Shown here in pieces: positions 17,732 to 25,309 of a stretch of DNA of 27,308 nt (the stretch's first letter is position 1; each line of letters begins with the position of its first letter). The position numbers and the translations under genes were made by a program. Source of the stretch: Bacillota bacterium (GTDB lineage: Bacteria; Bacillota; UBA4882; UBA8346); assembly GCA_003501335.1 (NCBI GenBank), contig DNPQ01000404.1, positions 1 to 27,308 on the forward strand. Direction: 5' to 3'. Below the pieces are notes generated by a model that saw only the letters and a program-made list of their open reading frames with translations, made no database searches and had not been told where the DNA came from.

Positions 17732-19528
17732 TTAATTTAAATTGATCATTGCGCCCTTGACTGTTACATTGGCTGAACTCTGGACGGTTATACCGCTTGC
17801 TTCCAGTGCTTCCTTGTTACCGCTCATATCTTTAATCTCAACACCGGCACTGGAAAGTGTAATGGTATTGCCATTGGCGTCCTTGATCTCTATTCCCTGT
17901 TTACTGAGAGTTAACTTGTTGGCATTCGTGTCTTCAATCACAGCCCCTTTGTCATCCATAGTAATCGTGTTGTTATTTTTGTCCGCCACCGTCATTCCTT
18001 TATCATGCAAGGTAATCTTATTGGCATTTTTGTCAGTTACGGTGATCCCGTTTTCATCTTCCAATAAAACCTGGTTTCCACCGGGAGTGGTGAAGCTTAG
18101 CTTTTCTTTATTATCCTCATCATTAAAAAGCATACTAATGCCACTCTTGCTAACCATACCCTTTTCATAATTATTTTCTGTAAATTTCATAGGCGGTGTT
18201 GTCTGGCCATTATACAAAGATCCTAGAACTACCGCATACCGGGGATCATCGTTGAAGAATCCTACCACCACTTCATCGCCGGTTTCCGGTATCCAAAACA
18301 TTCCTCTTTGGTCTCCGGCATAGGGCTGATTCAACCGGGCCCAAATTATGCTTTGATTGGCGTCAAGTTCATCAAAAGCCGGGATCCATACTTTGACGCG
18401 ATAAATTTTGTCCGGATCGCCATCTGAAGGGTAGGCCTGAACCACTCCAATCTGGAGTCCATTAATTCCAGGCAACAATCCGGCAGCCGGTTTTTCGATT
18501 AAGTCCTCATTTTTATAAAACCACTTGCTAGAAAGGCCGCATTGAATATCAGTCGTCCAGCCCTCTTTATCGATGCGGTGACGGATGCCGGATACAATGG
18601 CGGTAGCCCCGAAAAGCGTTCCAGCTTCACTAATGGTAACCATATCACCCAGTTTAAGCGAAGCATTCCCATCAATCGAAATGCGTCCCCGGATAAAAGA
18701 ATAACGGTTTTTAATTAATCCGGCATTCGCCCAGGCCGTCATCTCCTCTTTTTCAGCGGGAATCCCGCTTACTAAGACACATTTGCTGGTACTCATCGCT
18801 TTTGCCAGTTGACTAAAATCTTGTTTCCCTTTCACTGTGATCGTGCCCTTAGTATCCTCAGCTACAATCGTTTTAGCTTCTTTCATATCCCAGCAGAACC
18901 CGCTAACCGTATCATATTGACTACTCAAGTCAGCCTCAATCTCAAAATCATGAATATTGGATAATGTCGTCGTTGAATCACCCAAATCCGGTTTTTTCAA
19001 TACTAATGTGCCGTTTTCAACACATACCAAAAGGCCGTTAGCTTCAGCACGGGAAATGATAAAATCCCAATTGGTGCAGTAATATTGAACCATCTGTTTA
19101 TGGGTTAAGGTGGTAGCACTACAATCTACGGTAACATCAGCCCTTTTTGCAACATCCGTGATTATCGTCTGATCATCCTTATTGGCAAAAACAGAGCTTT
19201 GCCGGAGCAAACTCAACTTGTGCGCTTTATCTTTAATGTCCACGGTTAAATAGGTATTATTCGCTTTCTTTTTCAGATTCTGCTTGATCACAATTCCTTT
19301 AAAACTCATCGTCCCCGTGGTATCGGATAAAACGAGTTCAATCTCCTGCCCGGGTTTAAAACAGGTCATATCACTGAGTTCAACCGGTGTCTTATTTTTT
19401 GCACCGCCTTGACTGATCACGACTTGGGCATAAGGAATCTTATTGATTGCAGTAATAATGTCCATACTAAGCACATTCGATGATACCGCAGTCCCGTCAC
19501 TATATATTGTGGATTGTAAACTATTCAT
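17732..19528 (-). CDS. VgrG/Afp8-like spike protein (598 aa)
   Basis: The N-terminal two thirds follow the gp27-like part of VgrG-type spikes: a DMTCFKPGQEIELVLSD segment and WDFIISRAEANGLLVCVENG. An OB-fold gp5 domain begins near 365 with GVVQAYPSDGDPDKIYRVKV, then WARLNQPYAG, the conserved MFWIPETGDEVVVGFFNDDP and AVVLGSLYNG. The C-terminus, about 484-598, is a repeat of about 21 residues (x-D-x-N-x-N-x-I-T-L-x-x-x-G), which predicts a trimeric beta-helical needle. There is no enzymatic C-terminal extension. It pierces the target membrane when the sheath contracts. GAGGGAAAG precedes the ATG, and the gene lies between the Afp7-like and gp25-like genes as expected. Confidence 0.92.
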   Translation of the reverse strand: MNSLQSTIYSDGTAVSSNVLSMDIITAINKIPYAQVVISQGGAKNKTPVELSDMTCFKPGQEIELVLSDTTGTMSFKGIVIKQNLKKKANNTYLTVDIKDKAHKLSLLRQSSVFANKDDQTIITDVAKRADVTVDCSATTLTHKQMVQYYCTNWDFIISRAEANGLLVCVENGTLVLKKPDLGDSTTTLSNIHDFEIEADLSSQYDTVSGFCWDMKEAKTIVAEDTKGTITVKGKQDFSQLAKAMSTSKCVLVSGIPAEKEEMTAWANAGLIKNRYSFIRGRISIDGNASLKLGDMVTISEAGTLFGATAIVSGIRHRIDKEGWTTDIQCGLSSKWFYKNEDLIEKPAAGLLPGINGLQIGVVQAYPSDGDPDKIYRVKVWIPAFDELDANQSIIWARLNQPYAGDQRGMFWIPETGDEVVVGFFNDDPRYAVVLGSLYNGQTTPPMKFTENNYEKGMVSKSGISMLFNDEDNKEKLSFTTPGGNQVLLEDENGITVTDKNANKITLHDKGMTVADKNNNTITMDDKGAVIEDTNANKLTLSKQGIEIKDANGNTITLSSAGVEIKDMSGNKEALEASGITVQSSANVTVKGAMINLN

Positions 19529-19540
19529 ATTTGCTTTCCC

Positions 19541-20245
19541 TCACGAAACACTAATAACGATACCGTTACTCGTTGTTTTAGTACTGGTGGTAGTGCTTGT
19601 TTTGATACTGTTCGTTATGGCCTTTGTATTACTGGTGGTGGCGCTTGTTTTAGTACTGTTCGTTATGGCCTTTGTCTTACCGGTGGTCAAAGCCGTTATC
19701 GTACTAATCCCCGTAGTCAATAAGTTCGGCTTCAATCTCCTTTCACAATCTTTTTTGTAATTGTCCGGATCACTCATAAAGCTAGTGTCTAATTCCGCTC
19801 GAAGCGGAAGCCCTTCCCTGTCAAACAACGTATAATTGATGGTCACTTCTTTAAGGTAGCAATGGATAGACAAATTACCCCATTCGATTTTTAAAGGGAT
19901 TGCTTTTTCGTTTACCGGATACCAGGCAAGCCTTAAGAAATGATTGATTTGTTCATACACTGTTTCAAATATTTGCTTAAAAACAGAAAACGCTGAAGAA
20001 TCATAGTCGGTCACTCCCGTCCCGTCAATGATCAGCTTTAACTTAAAATCCTGAGGCGGAGTTTTGTCATAATCGTAAACCTCCAACCCACCACTGACTC
20101 TGTCTACATTTTTAAAAGAAACCGCAAACGTTTCGGAATATGACTCCGGATTAAACATCGCTTCAAAAGTATCATTCACAGTATCGTCCGCATTTACCGA
20201 CATAATCTTAAGTTTTGCTAGACTGCCATAATCCTTGATACTCAT
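19541..20245 (-). CDS. Afp7-like baseplate/tube connector without visible LysM (234 aa)
   Basis: Residues 1-165 match the conserved N-terminal region of eCIS LysM-type hub proteins: LAKLKIMSVNADDTVNDTFE, then AMFNPESYSET, then a PPQDFKLKLIIDGTG segment and YLKEVTINYTLFDREG before PLRAELDTSF. In Afp7/Pvc7 a LysM domain usually follows. Here the C-terminus (about 180-234) is threonine/serine/lysine-rich and contains two 16-residue tandem repeats starting KAITNS. This is a real departure from the family. The protein connects tube and spike inside the baseplate. It lies between the DUF5908-like gene (12 nt gap) and the spike gene (12 nt gap). Confidence 0.85.
   Translation of the reverse strand: MSIKDYGSLAKLKIMSVNADDTVNDTFEAMFNPESYSETFAVSFKNVDRVSGGLEVYDYDKTPPQDFKLKLIIDGTGVTDYDSSAFSVFKQIFETVYEQINHFLRLAWYPVNEKAIPLKIEWGNLSIHCYLKEVTINYTLFDREGLPLRAELDTSFMSDPDNYKKDCERRLKPNLLTTGISTITALTTGKTKAITNSTKTSATTSNTKAITNSIKTSTTTSTKTTSNGIVISVS
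19583..19690 (-). repeat. 48-bp tandem repeat in the hub-protein tail
   Basis: Unit starts at 19583, 19631 and 19679 (plus-strand actggtgg or accggtgg), an exact 48-bp period equal to 16 codons; the third unit is partial. It encodes the KAITNS(T/I)KTS repeats. Changes in copy number would preserve the frame. Confidence 0.8.
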
Positions 20246-20257
20246 TTTACTTCACTC

Positions 20258-20419
20258 TTATCTTTCTTTTTCCCTTTTCAAAATTTTCAGGACTTCTTCC
20301 ACGCAACATTGGACTAAATCAGGCCGGGCCGATGTTTCATCGGCCCGTTTTCCTGTTTCTTCTAATCTTTTGTCACTCACCGTAGTTTTAATGACCAATT
20401 CTCTGATTTCAACTGCCAT
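20258..20419 (-). CDS. Small DUF5908-like eCIS protein (53 aa)
   Basis: An easily missed short gene starting MAVEIRELVIKTTV and ending KILKREKER. The N-terminal (M)xxEIRELVI signature is what I associate with DUF5908, a small family found in eCIS operons between the second tube gene and the LysM/hub gene, exactly the position here. The second half is a charged helix with a CC pair (PDLVQCCVEEVLKIL). It begins 2 nt after the stop of the tube gene and ends 12 nt before the hub gene, with no room for separate transcription. Its role is unknown, perhaps assembly of the baseplate hub (Afp6-like position). Confidence 0.8.
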   Translation of the reverse strand: MAVEIRELVIKTTVSDKRLEETGKRADETSARPDLVQCCVEEVLKILKREKER

Positions 20420-20421
20420 TT

Positions 20422-20910
20422 TTATAACCTCATCACTTGAAAGCGGGTATAAGCCAACTCCATGGTCTCGATAGCAAGTCCATTAACATCGGCGGCTAAA
20501 TCTGAAACGTTCCACTTCACAGGATACGTCTTTAGGAAAAGCCAAGCCGCTACGGGTATACTATCATCATCTAATAACGCCACGAGTACATTGCCGGGTG
20601 AAAACTTCATATTGGACATTGCCGTATTAAATTCGGCCACCAAAGGAGTGTAACTAATGACCATACCCCGTTCAAGCACTAAATTATTATAAGAAACCCT
20701 GCTTGGTAGACGGTGAGTGTATAAATTTTCACCGCCTTCTCGATAAGTAAAAGTCTCTATCTCCGACGCCAATCCTCCGACTTTTTGAAAGCGCATATCT
20801 AAAGGACTGGCTGCGGTACCGCCAACAAAAAAGACTACTGCAAAGTGAAATCCCGCCAAGGGCTTTGTGATTTCAGTCAAAGTGGTCTCGGGTATCGATA
20901 ATGTACTCAT
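20422..20910 (-). CDS. Tail tube protein, gp19 family (Afp5-like, 162 aa)
   Basis: A member of the T4 gp19-like tube family: PLAGFHFAVVFFVGG near the start, a long FQKVGGLASEIETFTYREGG loop, HRLPSRVSYNNLVLERG, and a C-terminal WNVSDLAADVNGLAIETMEL strand. GLAxEIE with the NLVLERG segment is typical of the second, baseplate-proximal tube protein of eCIS (Afp5/Pvc5). It starts the inner tube on the hub. AGGGG lies 8 nt before the ATG. The gene lies between the main tube gene and the DUF5908-like gene. Structural role is well supported; the exact Afp1-versus-Afp5 split rests on gene order. Confidence 0.92.
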   Translation of the reverse strand: MSTLSIPETTLTEITKPLAGFHFAVVFFVGGTAASPLDMRFQKVGGLASEIETFTYREGGENLYTHRLPSRVSYNNLVLERGMVISYTPLVAEFNTAMSNMKFSPGNVLVALLDDDSIPVAAWLFLKTYPVKWNVSDLAADVNGLAIETMELAYTRFQVMRL

Positions 20911-20932
20911 TGTAAAACCCCTATTTTATATT

Positions 20933-21394
20933 TTAGGCATATTCAATTTTCAAATCATCGGCCATTAAGTCCAAGGACTCGACAGCCACATCGTTGGTTT
21001 TAGCGTTAAATGACGGGGCATCCAATTTGATCGGAAACGCGTTGCTGACTTTCCAGGTTACCACCGGTTCTTCACCTTTTTCATCCATCAGGCTGATCGT
21101 GATATTCTTCTTATCAACGGTCGTAAGGTAAGTACTGTTAATCCAGTCATACAACTTGCTATCGGATTTGATAATCCCCTTTTTCATTGTCAGTTTCACA
21201 TCCGACACCATTCCCGGCATTCGCTGCGCACCTTGAATGCAGCTCAATCCGTCTTTATAGACAATCGTCTCCCGGGCGATACTCAATCCGGAAATCTCCG
21301 AAAACGCCACCGGATCCATGTCGTCGATCTCCACTCTGTAATGATACGCAGGCAAGGGATAAGTATTTTTAATATCATCGGCTGTAGTTGCCAT
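20933..21394 (-). CDS. Main inner-tube protein, gp19 family (Afp1-like, 153 aa)
   Basis: It begins with YPLPAYHYRVEIDD and continues FSEISGLSIARETIVYKDG, the standard tube-protein pattern in which the ISGL element precedes the subunit-joining loop. MPGMVSDVKLTMKKGI and a C-terminal beta hairpin (VTWKVSNAFPIKLD, DVAVESLDLMADDLKIEY) complete the fold. It should form stacked hexameric rings of the inner tube that holds cargo in the lumen. GAGG lies 8 nt before the ATG. It directly follows the sheath gene (57 nt). Family assignment is secure; Afp1-like is preferred because this copy is more like the shaft tube than the shorter-loop copy downstream. Confidence 0.92.
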   Translation of the reverse strand: MATTADDIKNTYPLPAYHYRVEIDDMDPVAFSEISGLSIARETIVYKDGLSCIQGAQRMPGMVSDVKLTMKKGIIKSDSKLYDWINSTYLTTVDKKNITISLMDEKGEEPVVTWKVSNAFPIKLDAPSFNAKTNDVAVESLDLMADDLKIEYA

Positions 21395-21451
21395 CTTTTT
21401 TTCCTCACTTTTTCAAAAATTTTATAACTGCTTTTTGAAAAAAAGCATCCA

Positions 21452-22792
21452 TCACGATTCTTGCATGATATGGCTAAATTCCAAGACAATAAATTCTGCC
21501 GGACGCACCGCGGCTATTCCGACTTTGATGATGAGTTTGCCATTGAGTATATCATCGGAGGTCATCGTAGTGCCCAACCCAACTTGGACAAAATAGGCAT
21601 CTTCAGCTTTCCCGCCAGCCAATGCCCCCTCGCGCCACAAGCTGTCCAAAAAGCTTTCAATCATGCTCCGAAGCTTGAGCCAAGTCATCGCGACATTGGG
21701 TTCAAAGACTGCATAAGCAGTGGATTCTTGAATGGATTCCTCAATGTAACTAAACAGCCGTCTGACTGGGATATACTTCCAGTCGCTATCATTTCCTGCT
21801 AAAGTTCGGGCACCCCAAATCAAGGTTCCTTTGCCGGTAAAGCTACGAATGGCGTTAATCGATTTTCCAGTGGTTGAATCGATATTCATATTTTCGTTAT
21901 CCGCTTCAGTTAGTTTATGGCTTGGTCCGCTGATTGAGGAGATGCTGACGTTAGCCGGGGCTTTCCAGACACCGCGATCCCGATCGACACTGGCATAAAT
22001 CCCTGCCACAGCAGCGCTAGGAGGGAGCGTCAGGTAATACGTTCCGAGTTCATCTTTGATATTGTTATAAAGTGCTGTTTTGTTCGTCTTCAGATCACCG
22101 AGAGTCGTCGAGGTCGTTCCATCGGTTACTGTCACTGACGTATCGCTGTATTGATAATTCAGAGTGGTTTCAAGATAAGGGTAATACGCTGCGCCGTATT
22201 TCAAATAGTCGGTGCCGATACCCTCTCTAAATGCCTTAATATCAGTATCGACCGTTTCACTATCCATTACATCAAAAATGGCAAAACGGTCCTTCATTGT
22301 GTCGCATTGCAATAAGATCTTTTGACAGATAGAATAATATTGGGCGCTATTCATATTGACCCCATCTACTAAGACTATCAAAGTCGGCTCGTCTTCTAAT
22401 TCCAGCGCATCCACCGCTTTAGAAAATTTATCACTTTCGGCAGTCTCTTTATCGCTTGGGTCTACGGCAACAATATAGCAGCTTTCCCCACCATTATTAA
22501 AAAACATTTGCATAGCGTAATACATATTCTTGACTGTCGCCGGGACTGTGACCCCGGTTACTGAGTCGCCACTAACTCGAACCTCAATGGCTACATCATC
22601 GGTAGTTCCGAACGAAGCTTCATATTCTTTTAAAGTTGTTATATTCGTCGGTTTGTAATATAAGGCTCCATTTACTCCAGCAGTTTGGGTATACCCGATA
22701 AACGCGGGAACTGCTGTCGATACAGTTGATATTGTACTTGCTGATGAGGATATTTCCTCAACATAGACTCCTGGTGATTTGTAATCGCTCAT
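21452..22792 (-). CDS. Contractile sheath protein (446 aa)
   Basis: The N-terminus YKSPGVYVEEISS followed by TAVPAFIGYT is the classic contractile-sheath signature. The C-terminal part contains TAYAVFEPNVAMTWLKLRSM, FLDSLWREGALAG, DAYFVQVG, and KVGIAAVRPAEFIVLEFSH, the conserved sheath core. Residues about 60-260 are a variable outer domain. Only one sheath gene is visible, whereas Afp/PVC particles have three paralogues; many other eCIS have one. AAAGGAG lies 15 nt before the chosen ATG, rather far, with no better start that keeps the motif near the N-terminus. It is the first structural gene after the long leader repeat at 22906-23333, so it probably opens the operon. Confidence 0.95.
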   Translation of the reverse strand: MSDYKSPGVYVEEISSSASTISTVSTAVPAFIGYTQTAGVNGALYYKPTNITTLKEYEASFGTTDDVAIEVRVSGDSVTGVTVPATVKNMYYAMQMFFNNGGESCYIVAVDPSDKETAESDKFSKAVDALELEDEPTLIVLVDGVNMNSAQYYSICQKILLQCDTMKDRFAIFDVMDSETVDTDIKAFREGIGTDYLKYGAAYYPYLETTLNYQYSDTSVTVTDGTTSTTLGDLKTNKTALYNNIKDELGTYYLTLPPSAAVAGIYASVDRDRGVWKAPANVSISSISGPSHKLTEADNENMNIDSTTGKSINAIRSFTGKGTLIWGARTLAGNDSDWKYIPVRRLFSYIEESIQESTAYAVFEPNVAMTWLKLRSMIESFLDSLWREGALAGGKAEDAYFVQVGLGTTMTSDDILNGKLIIKVGIAAVRPAEFIVLEFSHIMQES

Positions 22793-22905
22793 GATTTCAA
22801 TGTTTCGCTCCTTTTTTTCTATTCATTTACTCGTTACCAATACAAGACTCTAAATCATAATTCACCTTCCTTCCACTCCAAAACGATCAGCCGGATTCAT
22901 TTCCT

Positions 22906-23165
22906 AAAAAATATAAAACTATGCCGGGCCCCACCCCTGCCCGCCGCATGAAAACCCCCTCCGGAAAGCCGCCCATCTCAGGCTTAAATAGCCCACCGGA
23001 GCACCAAAAGGATGAAAATGAAGAAACCGACCCAAAATTATATGGAACGGTTTCTTGATTAAAACCAGGGACGGTCTTGATTATGCCATTTCTTCCTTGC
23101 TCACATTTTACTGACCGGAGCCCCTGAGGAAATAATTTTAAAGAACACTGCTCTGGTTGAACCAG
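22906..23165 (-). ncRNA. Putative structured 5' leader RNA of the eCIS operon
   Basis: Conserved with 26403-26645 despite lying before unrelated genes. In the minus-strand RNA, segment A (ACCGUCCC, 23075-23068) precedes B (GAAACCGUUCC, 23054-23044) and C (23033-23023). B pairs with C over 10 of 11 positions here and over all 11, with one G-U, in copy 2. In copy 2, A can pair with C instead. A GC-rich end with GGAGGGGG and GGGGTGGGGCCCGG follows. No standard riboswitch is recognised. RNA status is inferred. Confidence 0.4.
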
Positions 23166-23169
23166 GGCA

Positions 23170-23204
23170 TAAAAATAGCGCTTTTGGCTTTACGCCTTAG
23201 CGCT
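23170..23204 (-). terminator. Hairpin terminator in leader copy 1
   Basis: On the minus strand AGCGCT, AA, GGC, loop GTAAA, GCC, AAA, AGCGCT is followed by ATTTTT. The two AGCGCT elements and GGC/GCC can pair. It lies about 85 nt after the promoter-like core, so default transcripts may stop here. Confidence 0.65.
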
Positions 23205-23239
23205 TATGTTTATCTTCTTAAAATCAAAGAACGAATCTT

Positions 23240-23330
23240 CAAATGATTTACCCATTACCATATTATCACATTTTTTTGATAAAAGTGTGTCGATTTTATG
23301 TCGGGAACTCTAAATCCCTCCATATCACCA
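23240..23330 (-). promoter_or_regulatory. Conserved promoter-like core, copy 1
   Basis: Nearly identical to cores at 26720-26810 and 27011-27101. The minus strand contains TGTGATAAT, an extended -10-like element (GATAAT at 23267-23262). Upstream lies TCCCGACATAAAATCGACA, which on the plus strand is two TGTCG half-sites exactly 11 bp apart (23288 and 23299). No good -35 hexamer is present, which suits an activator-dependent promoter. Confidence 0.5.
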
Positions 23331-23333
23331 AAA

Positions 23334-23586
23334 ATCATTTAACGTCCCTGCTCACTCTATGTTTTTATAAGACAGTCTATCTTAAATATTCGTTGAAAAA
23401 CTTTAAGGAAAAAAGAAAACAATTAATCAATACTATCAATTATATAAAGCTGGATTTCCCACCAACTTATTTTGTAGACATTTCATATAGGAGAAACGAC
23501 TTCCAGCTTGACTTAAGTGACATATTGCTTCATATTCCTTTACCAAAAGATTGGTTTGGTTATTGATAGACAAATAATAAGACACG
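23334..23586. other. Stretch without a supported gene
   Basis: A plus-strand open frame crosses from the repeat into this stretch and ends at 23566 with DILLHIPLPKDWFGY. Its first third is merely the repeat read backwards, and there is no ribosome binding site. The later part could be a relic of a small protein but has no partner. The minus strand shows nothing credible. Confidence 0.4.
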
Positions 23587-23892
23587 TTAAATAAATTCTG
23601 CAAAATTTCTGCATAAATCTTTTAGTAATTGGTGATTTTCTCTTTTTATAGCATAAACATAATTCCAGACAAAGCTATCGGAACTATATGCAAGTACAAA
23701 TTCAAATTTATCATTGCTCAATAAACATGCTTTACTAAACTCATCTACTGTTTCATTAATAATCCTTACTCCCTTAATTTCCATAAATTTGTCCAATATT
23801 AAATTGAAATCTTCTTTGTAAGTTAACCCATCAAATATTAAATCAATATCACCATTATCAAGAAATGCTTCCGATATTTTTAATTCCATCAT
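23587..23892 (-). CDS. Small immunity-like protein (101 aa)
   Basis: Acidic, soluble protein starting MMELKISEAFLDNG and ending LCRNFAEFI. There are no membrane segments and I do not recognise a named family. Its ATG overlaps the TGA of the broken gene upstream (ATGA, 4 nt), so the two were translationally coupled. It is the last gene before the leader repeat in front of the sheath gene. The setting, after a toxin/immunity pair and among remnants of toxin tails, makes an immunity gene kept without its toxin the best guess, guarding against sibling strains. Its base composition is noticeably more A/T-rich than the eCIS genes, suggesting horizontal gain. Confidence 0.65.
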   Translation of the reverse strand: MMELKISEAFLDNGDIDLIFDGLTYKEDFNLILDKFMEIKGVRIINETVDEFSKACLLSNDKFEFVLAYSSDSFVWNYVYAIKRENHQLLKDLCRNFAEFI

Positions 23893-24239
23893 AAACCTTC
23901 TGTCGATCCTATAATAATGAATTTTAGCTTATCTACAATTATATCTAAATTGACAAATTGATCCAGATATTCGTCAGGATTATAATACATATTCAAACCA
24001 TTGAAATTTACTTTTTTATTTCTATACTCTGCCACAATATAATGAATATATATCATCCAAGATAAAAGGAACTTCAACCTTTAAAAGAAAAGCATCTTCA
24101 TATTGAAGATTATTTTTACTTTTTAATCTGTTAAAAATGGTTTTATTGATAACTGTTGCTGAAAATTTATTTTCTCCCTCCGGCGTTTAAAACCCCATGG
24201 TTCAGAAATAATAATTATAACTTTATCATTAATCTCCAA
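23889..24239 (-). pseudogene. Broken immunity-like gene (two frameshifts)
   Basis: Three frames must be joined. A segment from TTG at 24239 reads LEINDKVIIIISEPWGF. A +1/-1 change near 24187 leads to TPEGENKFSATVINKTIF and on to EVPFILDDIY. A second change near 24040 continues as IHYIVAEYRNKKVNFNGLN, ending IIGSTEGL at 23889. The joined product of about 115 residues reads like one small soluble protein, probably an immunity protein. The final 62 codons are open from an internal ATG (24077), but this is not the natural start. A sequencing error could mimic one of the two shifts, less likely both. Confidence 0.6.
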
Positions 24240-24256
24240 ATATTATAACCTCTTTA

Positions 24257-24423
24257 TCAATAATCAAGATCGGTTAGCCCAGCAAGTTTACCTATCCCTT
24301 GGGCAAATTCAACGGTCTAATTTCTTCCTCCGGGTTTGATTGCCTAGTTTTAACTCTTTCAAACCGTTAACTCAGCAATTCATCTGATACTTAAATAATT
24401 TATGTTATTCCATATTATTTCTC
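24257..24423 (-). pseudogene. Probable remnant of a toxin tail
   Basis: Between the 100-aa gene and the broken gene the minus strand has no intact frame. It carries a readable tail EFAQGIGKLAGLTDLDY ending in TGA at 24257, and in another frame RVKTRQSNPEEEIRPLNLPKG just before it. Joined by one frameshift they would look like the end of a longer protein, directly upstream of an immunity-like gene. Weak evidence, from reading only. Confidence 0.3.
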
Positions 24424-24726
24424 TTAGCATGGATATTTCATAAAATTTATCCCGGTTTCTCCATTTTCTTTTTTGAACCATTTAACAAAAACATATGTAT
24501 CTTTAAAAGTATCATTAATATTATTATTTTCGCGTTCTTTCAAAAACCTTTCTTTCTGATCTGTATCAATTAACCAACCACTTAAATCCTCAACATACCA
24601 ACCAGTTATAGTATCTTCGAAATCACGCCCTTCACCGGAATCCAACATGAAAAGTTTATGTTGCTTTTCAGCCTCAGACTGAACAAACTCTAAATAACCA
24701 TCCCCATCCTTCTTTAATTGCATCAT
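24424..24726 (-). CDS. Immunity-like protein (100 aa)
   Basis: Small acidic protein: MMQLKKDGDGYLEFVQSEAE, then HKLFMLDSGEGRDF, GWYVEDLSGWLI and a C-terminal WFKKENGETGINFMKYPC. The DSGEGRDF...GWYVEDLSGWLI arrangement looks to me like a polymorphic-toxin immunity family of Bacillota, though I cannot name it. The ATG overlaps the TGA of the preceding toxin-tail remnant by 4 nt (ATGA), as toxin and immunity genes often do. It has no signal peptide, so it would act in the cytoplasm. Now it is an orphan because only the last 58 residues of its presumed toxin remain. Confidence 0.7.
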   Translation of the reverse strand: MMQLKKDGDGYLEFVQSEAEKQHKLFMLDSGEGRDFEDTITGWYVEDLSGWLIDTDQKERFLKERENNNINDTFKDTYVFVKWFKKENGETGINFMKYPC

Positions 24727-24899
24727 TCATTACCTCCGCACTTATCATTTTTCAATAATATCATTACGCCTTGAAAATGAACATTCTGTGTCGAACCATC
24801 TTTTAAAATTGTTACAAACTTTCCGGTGACATCGGTTACAACAACATCAGTCCCTTGGCGATAGAAGAATACATTGTCATCCGCTCTATTCCCATTGAA
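24723..24899 (-). pseudogene. Orphan toxin C-terminal fragment (58 codons, no start)
   Basis: An open frame begins immediately after the stop codon of the 132-aa gene, in the same frame, and has no ATG until residue 46. It reads NRADDNVFFYRQGTDVVVTD, then VTGKFVTILKDGST, and ends at a TGA overlapping the next ATG. A TDVVVTD...VTILKDG ending resembles C-terminal toxin domains of CDI/Rhs-type proteins. The missing 5' part and the coupled downstream immunity-like gene fit a displaced toxin cassette. Confidence 0.6.
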
Positions 24900-25298
24900 T
24901 TAATTGCATTTTGTTAGTTCCAAAGTAACTGTATTTAACTTATATCTACCACCATTCTCCTTATCGGCTTCTTCTACAGTAAATGCAATTGTTAACTTAT
25001 CAAGAATTTCTGCCTCATTAATCCACCATGTTCTTTCGTTTTCTCTAAATAATTCTTTCCATTGCCTTGTTGACGCATTATATCTAAAATCCTCAAAAGG
25101 TTCATGCATGTAGTAGATAATTAGTCCACATCCTACCATTACGCAAAAACTTTCATCACATGATATTGCGGCAGCTTGTGGATCACCGTAAAAATCTCCA
25201 ATATAGATATCTCTTTTGCAATTCTTAAAATTCAGAGATACCTTTTCATATTCGCTGGTAACCCTAAAATTTTTGCTTTCTGCCAATACTAAACTCAT
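24900..25298 (-). CDS. Likely immunity protein for the adjacent toxin (132 aa)
   Basis: It begins 11 nt after the toxin-like gene with an excellent AGAGGAGG. There is no signal peptide or membrane segment. Features: CKRDIYIGDFYGDPQAAAIS, CDESFCVMVGCGLIIYYMHEP (about 38-66), then RQWKELFRENERTWWINEAE. The IGDFYGDP...VGCGLIIYY arrangement is one I associate with small cytoplasmic proteins paired with polymorphic toxins, but I cannot give a family name. The pairing by position and coupling is the main evidence. An immunity gene beside an eCIS cargo would imply a toxin dangerous to the producer or its relatives, unlike most known eCIS cargos aimed at eukaryotes. Confidence 0.72.
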   Translation of the reverse strand: MSLVLAESKNFRVTSEYEKVSLNFKNCKRDIYIGDFYGDPQAAAISCDESFCVMVGCGLIIYYMHEPFEDFRYNASTRQWKELFRENERTWWINEAEILDKLTIAFTVEEADKENGGRYKLNTVTLELTKCN

Positions 25299-25309
25299 TT
25301 TATCCTCCT

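Larger units (their letters stand above)
22906..23333 (-). repeat. Full promoter-terminator-leader repeat, copy 1 (before sheath)
   Basis: About 410 bp, highly similar to 26403-26813. The two ends (plus-strand 22916-23035 and 23161-23330) are nearly identical; a short middle part near 23095-23160 has diverged with indels. On the minus strand the order is core, hairpin terminator, two further inverted repeats and a GC-rich end. It lies 114 nt upstream of the sheath gene. Confidence 0.85.

Noticed and set aside
17324..22792. Contractile-tail prophage or type VI secretion system
   Set aside because: No capsid, terminase, portal, lysis or TssJLM genes in the window. Two gp19-type tube proteins, a DUF5908-like gene and the Afp7-8-9-11 order fit an eCIS better.
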